NCBI GenBank assembly: GCA_029777225.1
Contig: JAKOSR010000114.1
Location: 1 to 5,026 of the forward strand
Reading direction: 5' to 3'
Length of the DNA: 5,026 nucleotides
Source: Chloroflexota bacterium
GTDB taxonomy: Bacteria > Chloroflexota > Anaerolineae > Anaerolineales > Anaerolineaceae
The translations under genes were made by a program, and so were the position numbers. This document shows, one piece after another, positions 1 to 5,026 of this stretch (positions are counted from its first letter, which is position 1; each line of letters begins with the position of its first letter). The notes below the pieces were generated by a model, which was not told the DNA's origin, did no database searches, and was given only the letters and a program-made list of their open reading frames with translations.

Positions 1-876
1 CCCAAAGCCATCCGAACGGCTGGTGCGAACAGTCTCTCGGCCATCCTGGTCCGTGTACACCTTATCATCGGTCAATACGCCGTCAAAATCCATAATCAAC
101 GTTGAAACCCTGGAGGGAAAAGGCCGGCGCATGTTAAGCGGGTCCACCGGGTCCAGGGAGGGGTCCGACATCAGGCTGGCGTATTTTTCCATATCCGCGG
201 GCGTGTCGATATCCACCGTGTAGCGCGGGTCAATCAACACGGGCAGAATGACATCGCCGGTGAGGGAGCCTTTTTCCAGGATGGTGCGGGCGCGGATGGC
301 GTCAATGTGGCCGGTCTGCCAAAATGTTTTTGGCAGGGACTGGCGGGGCGCGTTGTAGGGTTCGGCGATACCATCCACACGCAACAGGGGGGCCAGGGTG
401 CGCGTGGCTTCGTCCACGCGCCACATCTTGTACGGATTCTGGCCTGAGGGGACCACGCCCCGGACGCAGTCAGCGTCCTCGCGTTGCAGAAGCAGGTTGA
501 CCGCCTCGTCCACCAATCCCTTGGGGCGCACTGGGGAAGTTGGGCGCAATTGCACCACCACGTCGCACTGGTAACCTTCGTGCTCGCGCAGCCAGTTGAG
601 CGCGTGCAAAAACACGGGAAAATCAGGGGTTTCATCGCGCGCCAATTCGGCTGGACGCAGGAAAGGCACTTCCGCGCCCCATTCGCGGGCCATCGTGGCG
701 ATTTCCTCGTCATCGGTGGAGACCATCACGCGCGTCACGCCCTGGGAGCGTAGCGCGGCCACTATGCTATAGGCAATTAGCGGGGCTCCGGCAAAATCCC
801 GAACGTTTTTCCGCGGGATACCCTTGGAACCGCCCCGGGCTGGGATGATGGCCAGGACCTCAGGACGATTTACCAT
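1..876 (-). CDS. neuA: Acylneuraminate (CMP-nonulosonate) cytidylyltransferase fused to a KdsC-like HAD phosphatase domain; 3' end cut by window edge
   Basis: This enzyme should activate a nine-carbon sugar acid (sialic, legionaminic or related) by transferring CMP from CTP, in the cytoplasm. I translated the frame by hand: 292 codons from ATG 876, no stop before the edge. Seen in order: the nucleotide-binding segment IIPARGGSKGIPRKN (residues 10-24); STDDEEIA (53-60); LRPTSPVR (110-117), matching the family's LQPTSPLR; PRQSLPKTFWQTGHID (177-192), the acceptor-side RQ.LP...G.I. pattern; and DIDTPAD (222-228), whose two aspartates match the family's metal ligands. After a proline-rich linker (about 236-258) comes MDFDGVLTDD (262-271), a HAD motif I with nucleophile D263 and acid/base D265, then SRSDGFG (286-292), as in KdsC-type phosphatases. 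Most of the HAD domain lies outside the window. The start overlaps the SDR stop by 7 bases (ATGGTAA). The exact substrate cannot be read from the sequence; neuA is a family-level symbol. Confidence 0.93.
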   Translation of the reverse strand, partial: MVNRPEVLAIIPARGGSKGIPRKNVRDFAGAPLIAYSIVAALRSQGVTRVMVSTDDEEIATMAREWGAEVPFLRPAELARDETPDFPVFLHALNWLREHEGYQCDVVVQLRPTSPVRPKGLVDEAVNLLLQREDADCVRGVVPSGQNPYKMWRVDEATRTLAPLLRVDGIAEPYNAPRQSLPKTFWQTGHIDAIRARTILEKGSLTGDVILPVLIDPRYTVDIDTPADMEKYASLMSDPSLDPVDPLNMRRPFPSRVSTLIMDFDGVLTDDKVYTDQDGRETVRTSRSDGFG

Positions 877-1697
877 GCCGTCCAACCCCCATCCACCACC
901 AGGTTACTGCCGGTCATGTACGAGGAAGCGTCCGAAGCCAAAAAGAGCATGGCAGCGCTCATCTCATCCAGGTTGGCCATCCTGCCGAGGATGGTCCGGG
1001 AGGAATAGGCCTTGGTGAAGACCTCGTCATGGCCATTGAAAACCCCACCAGGGGTCAGCGCGTTCACGCGGATGTTTTTGCCGGCATAATACGCCGCCAG
1101 GTAGCGGGTGAAACCCAAAACGCCGGCCTTGGTGACGGAGTAATAAACCGGTTTGAAGGAGCGGGTGCCATCCGGGCGTTCGTACAGGCGCTGGTCCGGG
1201 CCGTTGAGCCCGTACGTGGAGCATATATTGACAATCGTGCCCTTGCCCTGCGCCAACATGGGCACCACCGCGGCCTGGGACGCCAAAAACATGCCGGTCA
1301 GGTTCACATCCAGTGCCTGGCGCCAGGAATCGAGCGAGTAGCTTTCAAAGGCGTTGGCGCCCTGGCTGCCCGCGTGCTGCGGGTCGAACTTGGGATCCAT
1401 CGCTGCGGAATTGATGAGCACGTCCAGGCTGCCGAAACGTTCAACAGCCTGGGCGACCATGGCGGTGGTGGAATCCGGGTTGGTCACGTCAACGGCGACG
1501 CCCAACGCCTGATAGCCGCGCGAGGCAAGCAAATCGGCGTGGCCCTTGGCCGCGTCCTGTGCCAGGTCGGCCACCACGACGTTGGCGCCGGCCTGGGCCA
1601 TGGCCAGGCTGAATTGTTTTCCCAACAAACCCGCGCCGCCGGTCACGAGAACCGTGCGGCCATGCAGGTTGAACTTATCCAAAACGTTATCTGTCAC
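870..1697 (-). CDS. SDR-family oxidoreductase, PtmA-like (nonulosonate / flagellin-type glycan locus)
   Basis: Cytosolic NAD(P)-dependent short-chain dehydrogenase, 275 residues, the usual length of a classical SDR. Seen: glycine motif TGGAGLLG (19-26); an acidic residue after beta-2 (VVADL, D44), which in this family favours NAD(H); DV (70-71) near the adenine; LINSAA (95-100), a variant of NNAG; N132 in DVNLTG; catalytic S160 in NICST; Y186 and K190 in YSVTK; and a C-terminal VDGGW. A loop of about 13 extra residues between S160 and Y186 contains RLYERPDG. This loop and the opening GGAGLLGKQF recall PtmA, the 'flagellin modification protein A' SDR beside the legionaminate CMP-synthetase of Campylobacter; I rely on memory for that resemblance. 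The start is GTG at 1697, chosen for the Shine-Dalgarno AAGGA 7 bases upstream and for the SDR N-terminus that follows. It sits between a Gfo/Idh/MocA enzyme and the cytidylyltransferase. Its substrate is unknown; a precursor or the nonulosonate itself is the likely target. Confidence 0.93.
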   Translation of the reverse strand: MTDNVLDKFNLHGRTVLVTGGAGLLGKQFSLAMAQAGANVVVADLAQDAAKGHADLLASRGYQALGVAVDVTNPDSTTAMVAQAVERFGSLDVLINSAAMDPKFDPQHAGSQGANAFESYSLDSWRQALDVNLTGMFLASQAAVVPMLAQGKGTIVNICSTYGLNGPDQRLYERPDGTRSFKPVYYSVTKAGVLGFTRYLAAYYAGKNIRVNALTPGGVFNGHDEVFTKAYSSRTILGRMANLDEMSAAMLFLASDASSYMTGSNLVVDGGWTAW

Positions 1698-1738
1698 GTT
1701 GTTTTCCTTCGCGTGTTGAGGTTTTTTGATTCTACCAC
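1698..1738 (-). other. Only sizeable intergenic spacer (41 bp)
   Basis: It separates the oxidoreductase stop from the SDR start. It holds the SDR Shine-Dalgarno and a run of six A on the minus strand. No hairpin strong enough for a terminator is seen. A TAGAAT hexamer (1734-1729) resembles a -10 box but has no -35 partner at 16-18 bp, so I treat the genes as one transcript. Confidence 0.6.
1705..1709 (-). promoter_or_regulatory. Shine-Dalgarno site of the SDR gene
   Basis: The minus strand reads AAGGA, then 7 bases, then GTG at 1697. It lies in the 41-bp spacer after the oxidoreductase stop and decides for the GTG start, as no in-frame ATG lies close by. Confidence 0.65.
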
Positions 1739-2740
1739 TCAGGTCCTTTCGGCCAGGTAGACGCGCCTGTTTTCTTTAGCGCTGGATTGATGCACGGCCA
1801 GCGCAATTTCAAGCGCCCGGACGCCGTCTTCCAGCCCGCATTCCGCGTCCGTTTCTCCGCGGCAAAGGCGGATGAAGTGGGACATTTCTTCAAGGAACAT
1901 GCTGTTGCGTTCAAAACCAGGCGGTGGAACGAGGGTCTCCTGGCTACCCGTGAGGGCGTTGGTCACCACGGCGGTGCCGCTGGCATTCTCCCAACGGATG
2001 AACCCATTGGCGCAGGTGATTTCCAGCCAGTGCGCCGCGGGGCGCTGGTAGTAATCCAGGTGAACCTGCGCGCTGGCTGCGCTGGTGAAACACAGGTTGA
2101 TGTCCGAGCGGTCCTCCGCCTCAATACCGAGGTCACTGGCCCTGGCGGTGGCTGCTGAAAGCCAGGCCACTTCGCCCAACAGCCAGCGCAGGTAATCGAA
2201 GGGGTGGGAGAGGGTGAGGGTGACACCCCCGCCGAGGTCCGCCCGGGCCGCGTAGGAGGCGCGATAGTCCTCCCAGGGATGCCAGCCTGGCAGATATTCG
2301 CCCCAATGGGCTTCCGCGGATAAGGTTCTTCCCAGGTCACCTTTTTCAAGAATCTGCTTGATTAGGCGCAAAACAGGGTGGTAGCGGAAATGAAAGCCGA
2401 CCTGCGCCTGCTTTTGGTGCCTGTCCAGTTCCGCGCGGAGGGCCTGCAGGCCTTCAAGGTTATGAGAGATTGGTTTTTCAATTAACAGGTTGCAGCCGGC
2501 CCGCGCGGCAGGCAGCGCAACGCCCATGTGCGCGGCAGTCGGGTTGGAAATAATTACACCATCCGGCTTTTGGGCAAGCGCTGCCCCCAGTTCAGTAAAA
2601 ACGGGGAAGCCCCGCAGCTCTTCGTCGGGCATGGTGGCCTGGTGGGTGCGAAAGAGCAGGATATCCGTCTCGCCCAGGGCTAGCAGGTTGCGAAGATGCC
2701 GGCGGCCGATGGAACCCAAGCCTGCTATCATGAATTTCAT
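1739..2740 (-). CDS. Gfo/Idh/MocA-family NAD(P)-dependent sugar oxidoreductase
   Basis: Predicted cytosolic dehydrogenase acting on a sugar, sugar phosphate or nucleotide sugar; 333 residues, normal for the family. The N-terminal Rossmann fold starts with MIAGLGSIGRRH (4-15, GxGxxG at 7-12). IISNPTAAH (63-71) and the family signature EKPIS (88-92, catalytic-type K89) follow. The C-terminal half carries GGGVTLTLSHPFDYLRWLLG (170-189), where H179 and D182 fit the family's active-site His and Asp. The open frame extends 28 codons upstream of ATG 2740, but that stretch lies inside the preceding glycosyltransferase. ATG 2740 has a strong Shine-Dalgarno and forms an ATGA overlap with that gene's stop, so I chose it. 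Oxidoreductases of this family occur in legionaminate/flagellin glycosylation loci next to CMP-sugar synthetases and PtmA-type SDRs (from memory), which fits the genes downstream. Substrate specificity cannot be seen. Confidence 0.93.
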   Translation of the reverse strand: MKFMIAGLGSIGRRHLRNLLALGETDILLFRTHQATMPDEELRGFPVFTELGAALAQKPDGVIISNPTAAHMGVALPAARAGCNLLIEKPISHNLEGLQALRAELDRHQKQAQVGFHFRYHPVLRLIKQILEKGDLGRTLSAEAHWGEYLPGWHPWEDYRASYAARADLGGGVTLTLSHPFDYLRWLLGEVAWLSAATARASDLGIEAEDRSDINLCFTSAASAQVHLDYYQRPAAHWLEITCANGFIRWENASGTAVVTNALTGSQETLVPPPGFERNSMFLEEMSHFIRLCRGETDAECGLEDGVRALEIALAVHQSSAKENRRVYLAERT

Positions 2741-3759
2741 GAACTCCTCCCATCCTGGTGCAGCAACTGGTAAAGCTTGTTGATGAGCTTTTGAATGCTG
2801 GCCCGGACGAAGCGGTTTTGCCACAAGCCAGCGCGTTTTCCGGGTTTGGCATTACTGGTGGCAGAGGCAGCAATGATGCCGTCCCGCCTGGCCAGCTCGG
2901 ACACTTCGTCGTCAATCACGTTGCCAAGCAAGCGCATGGTCTGGGGGTAGGTCGTCAGGCGCAGGTAGCCCAAGGCGTCCATCCTGTCGTCCATTTCAAC
3001 CATGCGGCCCATCAACTGGTCGCTCCAACCGCCTGGCAGCATTTGGTTGAGGACTTCAATAAGCACGTTTTTGGGAACCAACACCTCGAAATGATGCGCG
3101 GAAACCCATGCTTTGACGCCCTGCAGGCTAACCACCACGTCCTCGATACCCTCGATTTCACTCTGGTAACGCTCCTCCGTGCGGCCAGCGTTATCCATGT
3201 ATTCTTCTTCCCACTTGCGCGGGATGAGATTTCCGCGTTGCACCGCGGACGGGTCTTTTTCTTCCAGCGCTTTAACCCAGGCAAGCGTCTGGTCGGAGCT
3301 CATGGCCACGCGCTGCTTGATGTAAAAGCCGGTCACCGCGCCCACGTTCGGGTAGGTATCCAAGACCTTGAGGTGTTCGGGGAGCCAGCCGGGAAGATGA
3401 TATACATCGTCGTCGGTGTAGGCAATCACTTCCCCTTGCGCGGCCTGGGCAATCCGCCACAAGGCGTTGAGCTTGCCAATATTTTCGGCCGAGAGGATTA
3501 GGGTGTCAATTTTGCCCGTGTTATAAAGCGCCTGCAGGAAACCTGTCATCTCAGGGCAGGAACCGTTATCAAAAACCAGCAGTTCGTAAGGTTTTTCTGT
3601 GTTGGCCAGGATACTTTCAAGCGTCAGGCGGGTGACATCCAGGCGATGTTGGAAATACCCGGCCTGGTGTGGCGCGTAAACCAGCACGGCCACGGTCACC
3701 CTGGGAGGGGTGAAATCCAGGTTTTTCCCACGCGAAGGGTTCATGCCCAGCCTGGCCAT
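2737..3759 (-). CDS. Family 2-type glycosyltransferase (GT-A fold)
   Basis: Predicted to transfer a sugar from a nucleotide donor onto a growing glycan, with the catalytic domain in the cytoplasm; 340 residues. Seen: beta-1 segment VTVAVLVYAP (21-30); TLESILANTEKPYELLVFDNGS (46-67), the classic GT2 opening; the NIGKLNALWR region (93-102), as in 'N.G...a.N'; the metal/nucleotide motif YTDDDVY (114-120); and LPGWLPEHL (122-130). MDDRMDALGYLRL (256-268) sits where GT2 enzymes carry the catalytic ED/DD with a following arginine. No transmembrane helix is seen. The C-terminus (about 309-333) is a basic, amphipathic stretch that could touch the membrane. The start ATG 3759 overlaps the previous stop by one base (TGATG), with GGGGGTG upstream; an ATG six codons in (3744) is the alternative. 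Donor and acceptor are unknown. It is a neighbour of a second, unrelated glycosyltransferase, so two successive linkages are likely. Confidence 0.9.
   Translation of the reverse strand: MARLGMNPSRGKNLDFTPPRVTVAVLVYAPHQAGYFQHRLDVTRLTLESILANTEKPYELLVFDNGSCPEMTGFLQALYNTGKIDTLILSAENIGKLNALWRIAQAAQGEVIAYTDDDVYHLPGWLPEHLKVLDTYPNVGAVTGFYIKQRVAMSSDQTLAWVKALEEKDPSAVQRGNLIPRKWEEEYMDNAGRTEERYQSEIEGIEDVVVSLQGVKAWVSAHHFEVLVPKNVLIEVLNQMLPGGWSDQLMGRMVEMDDRMDALGYLRLTTYPQTMRLLGNVIDDEVSELARRDGIIAASATSNAKPGKRAGLWQNRFVRASIQKLINKLYQLLHQDGRSS
2744..2750 (-). promoter_or_regulatory. Strong Shine-Dalgarno of the Gfo/Idh/MocA gene
   Basis: The minus strand reads GGAGGAG followed by TTC and ATG at 2740. It lies within the last codons of the upstream glycosyltransferase and fixes the start at 2740 rather than at the longer open frame from 2824 or the internal ATG at 2731. 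With the ATGA stop/start overlap it suggests termination-reinitiation coupling. Confidence 0.75.
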
Positions 3760-4712
3760 CAGGCACCCCCGTTGGCTTGCTTGGACTGGGCCATGGCCAG
3801 GTCCATTTCACGCTGCCGGGCGCGTTCCTTCGCGGCTTTCTTGGGGTGCGCGAGGGTGAAGAGGAGTTGGGTTAACGCGTAGTTTTGATGTTTGAGCAAG
3901 GGATACGTCTCCACTGAGCGCCAAAAGCTTGACCAGGTACGCGGCATGGGCTCAATTTGGCCATTTTTGAGTTGATGGGTGGCATCATCGAGGGCAAAGA
4001 TGGTACGCCGTCCACCAGCCAGGCGGATGTTTTCACCCGTCTCTGGCAGCCGGTAATGCGGCTGGGCATTGGGCAGGTGGCTGTAATCGTGGTTTTGGTG
4101 GATGATATCCAGGCTGGGGGTGCAGTCCACCACCGGCCAGCCCTGGGTTCGGGCGTGGTAAATCATCCAATTATCCCAGCCCGCACGTCCGATGGAAAAA
4201 TCGGGGATGCTGGTAAAACAGGCGCGCGGAAAGATGAAATAATCGCTCCCGGCACGCACGTGCAAGGTGCCCCGGGTCCGTGTATCCGCGCGCAGGGCAT
4301 CGGCCCAGTTGCCTTCAAAAGGCAGCCTTTGCTGGACGTCCAGGTCCCAGCGCTGGCCGACCATCAGGAAATGCTCCAGGGCTGAGCCAACCTGGCGAAC
4401 CGCGGTCAATACCTCAGGGAAGAAGATGATATCGGCGTTCACGTACGCCAGGTAAGAGCTATCCGTGAACGAACGGCCAAGCTCGAAAATGGAACTGACC
4501 AGCGGCGTGCCCAGCGCGTTGGTCCTGACCGCGCGGAGGTGTTCCAGGCTATATTCCTGGGCCACTTCCGGCATTCCCTGCTCGTCGCCAATCATCACCA
4601 CGCGTACATCCTCACCCAGGGAGCGCCATGCGCACAGCGCGTTGCGTTGAATCATGTCAACGTGGGGGTTGGTGAAAGGTTTTGGGGCGGTAAAAAGCGT
4701 GAGCAAGGGCAT
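3759..4712 (-). CDS. Uncharacterised GT-A-like glycosyltransferase
   Basis: A 317-residue protein that I read as a nucleotide-diphospho-sugar (GT-A-fold) transferase without an assigned family. Seen: N-terminal LLTLFTAPKPF (3-13) followed by a helix with WRSLGEDVRVVMIGDE (29-44), as in the first beta-alpha-beta of GT-A enzymes; YLAYVNADIIFF (87-98), where N-A-D stands at the place of the DXD metal motif; DYFIFPR (157-163); AGWDNWMIYHA (177-187), an acceptor-type segment; and HQNHDYSHL (205-213), where a histidine could be a further metal ligand. The last about 30 residues are strongly charged and basic (KKAAKERARQREMD, 291-304). There is no signal peptide or membrane helix. The start ATG 4712 is 5 bases after the methyltransferase stop, with GGAGGA 9 bases upstream. 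It overlaps the next glycosyltransferase by one base. The role as a transferase is inferred; a different nucleotide-sugar enzyme remains possible. Confidence 0.82.
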   Translation of the reverse strand: MPLLTLFTAPKPFTNPHVDMIQRNALCAWRSLGEDVRVVMIGDEQGMPEVAQEYSLEHLRAVRTNALGTPLVSSIFELGRSFTDSSYLAYVNADIIFFPEVLTAVRQVGSALEHFLMVGQRWDLDVQQRLPFEGNWADALRADTRTRGTLHVRAGSDYFIFPRACFTSIPDFSIGRAGWDNWMIYHARTQGWPVVDCTPSLDIIHQNHDYSHLPNAQPHYRLPETGENIRLAGGRRTIFALDDATHQLKNGQIEPMPRTWSSFWRSVETYPLLKHQNYALTQLLFTLAHPKKAAKERARQREMDLAMAQSKQANGGA

Positions 4713-4717
4713 GGGTG

Positions 4718-5026
4718 TCAGTCCTCCAGGGGCAGCCAGGTGGCGCGGGGCAATAGGCGCGTCAGCAGTTTTCGCCAGAACATCCCCAGGTTTCTCTTTA
4801 GAGCCACGTGTTTCTCACGATGGACTGGATTACGCGCGCCCGGTGTACGCGTGGGAACCGCCAGGGCGGCGATGTAGAGCTTCAAAGTATGAGAGCGGGG
4901 ATACCCGTGCGCGCGGGAGGCCCCCACGTCGGACCCAGCCTGACGCAGCATTTCCGTCAGGCTGTGCCGGCTGAAAGCGCCAAGGTGGGCCAGCTCGAAG
5001 CTGTCGTGCGCGTACAAGTTAGGCAC
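4718..5026 (-). CDS. Probable class I SAM-dependent methyltransferase, C-terminal fragment (5' end outside window)
   Basis: Only the last 102 residues are present; the frame is open to the right edge, and the GTG at the edge is most likely an internal valine. The visible part begins with VPNLYAHDSFELAHLGAFSRHSL and continues into LTEMLRQAGSDV (23-34). 'Asp-Ser-Phe-Glu ... His-Leu ... Phe-Ser ... Ser-Leu ... Leu-Leu ... Ala-Gly ... Val' is the usual C-terminal pattern of Methyltransf_11/23-type enzymes in polysaccharide clusters, where the AG is normally followed by F (here S). The SAM-binding motif would lie upstream and is not visible, so the call rests on this pattern and on the context. 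The tail KRNLGMFWRKLLTRLLPR (77-94) is basic and amphipathic. Its likely role is methylation of a sugar in the glycan or capping of a chain. It is 5 bp from the next gene. Confidence 0.62.
   Translation of the reverse strand: MPNLYAHDSFELAHLGAFSRHSLTEMLRQAGSDVGASRAHGYPRSHTLKLYIAALAVPTRTPGARNPVHREKHVALKRNLGMFWRKLLTRLLPRATWLPLED
4722..4727 (-). promoter_or_regulatory. Shine-Dalgarno of the GT-A-like gene
   Basis: The minus strand reads GGAGGA, 9 bases before ATG 4712. It is embedded in the final Leu-Glu-Asp codons of the upstream methyltransferase, so the two genes share one message. Confidence 0.65.

Noticed and set aside
234..713. A 159-codon open frame on the minus strand
   Set aside because: It lies wholly inside the cytidylyltransferase gene in another frame; its product shows no family motif and is rich in Pro, Arg, Cys and Trp, as expected of a GC-rich shadow frame.
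1316..1327. Perfect 12-bp palindrome CCTGGCGCCAGG as an operator
   Set aside because: It lies deep inside the SDR coding region and is explained by ordinary codons; no second copy or promoter is nearby.
1729..1734. TAGAAT on the minus strand as a -10 promoter box for the SDR gene
   Set aside because: No TTGACA-like hexamer stands 16-18 bp upstream (CTGGCC, CCTGGC or ACCTGG there), and the surrounding genes are arranged as one operon.
1698..1740. Possible terminator in the 41-bp spacer
   Set aside because: Only a 3-bp stem (CCT...AGG) can form, and on the transcribed strand the homopolymer is A rather than U.
1029..1760. A 243-codon open frame on the plus strand
   Set aside because: It is antisense to the SDR gene, which has a full set of catalytic motifs; the plus-strand product matches nothing I know and spans the SDR start and spacer.
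2741..2824. N-terminal extension of the Gfo/Idh/MocA protein by 28 residues
   Set aside because: These codons overlap the glycosyltransferase end, the encoded stretch is not part of the Rossmann fold, and the strong Shine-Dalgarno points to ATG 2740.
2758..3501. A 247-codon open frame on the plus strand
   Set aside because: It is antisense to the GT2 gene with its TDDD motif; a shadow frame, His/Val/Gly-rich and without a recognisable domain.

Overview
This window reads as the middle of a surface-glycan operon from a moderately GC-rich bacterium (high 50s % GC by eye). All six genes lie on the minus strand, so transcription runs from position 5026 towards position 1. The protein style, especially the glycosyltransferase opening MPLLTLFTAPKPFTNPH, reminds me of Chloroflexota (Anaerolineae-type) genomes. 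That is recollection only and weak evidence.

Layout in transcription order: (1) the C-terminal end of a probable SAM-dependent methyltransferase, cut by the right edge (5026-4718); (2) an uncharacterised GT-A-like glycosyltransferase (4712-3759); (3) a family 2-type glycosyltransferase with a TDDD motif (3759-2737); (4) a Gfo/Idh/MocA NAD(P)-dependent sugar oxidoreductase (2740-1739); (5) a short-chain dehydrogenase of the PtmA ('flagellin modification protein A') type (1697-870); (6) an acylneuraminate cytidylyltransferase continuing in the same frame into a KdsC-like HAD phosphatase domain, cut by the left edge (876-1). The sixth gene is easy to miss because it has no stop in the window, but its frame is open for 292 codons and carries every hallmark motif of the family.

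The genes are packed almost without gaps. Three of the five junctions overlap (TGATG, ATGA and ATGGTAA), one has a 5-bp gap and one a 41-bp gap. This points to a single transcript with translational coupling. I found no convincing promoter, terminator, RNA gene, CRISPR array, mobile element or long repeat.

Working together, genes 4-6 look like part of a pathway that makes and CMP-activates a nine-carbon sugar acid (nonulosonate: sialic, legionaminic or related). Genes 1-3 look like assembly and decoration of the glycan that receives it. The oxidoreductase + PtmA-like SDR + CMP-sugar synthetase trio recalls the Campylobacter legionaminate/flagellin glycosylation locus. The synthase (NeuB-like) and epimerase (NeuC-like) genes are not in the window and would be expected beyond position 1. 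The most interesting points are the cytidylyltransferase-HAD fusion, the SDR's extended-type glycine motif and enlarged catalytic loop, and the uncharacterised glycosyltransferase with an NAD triad where DXD is expected.
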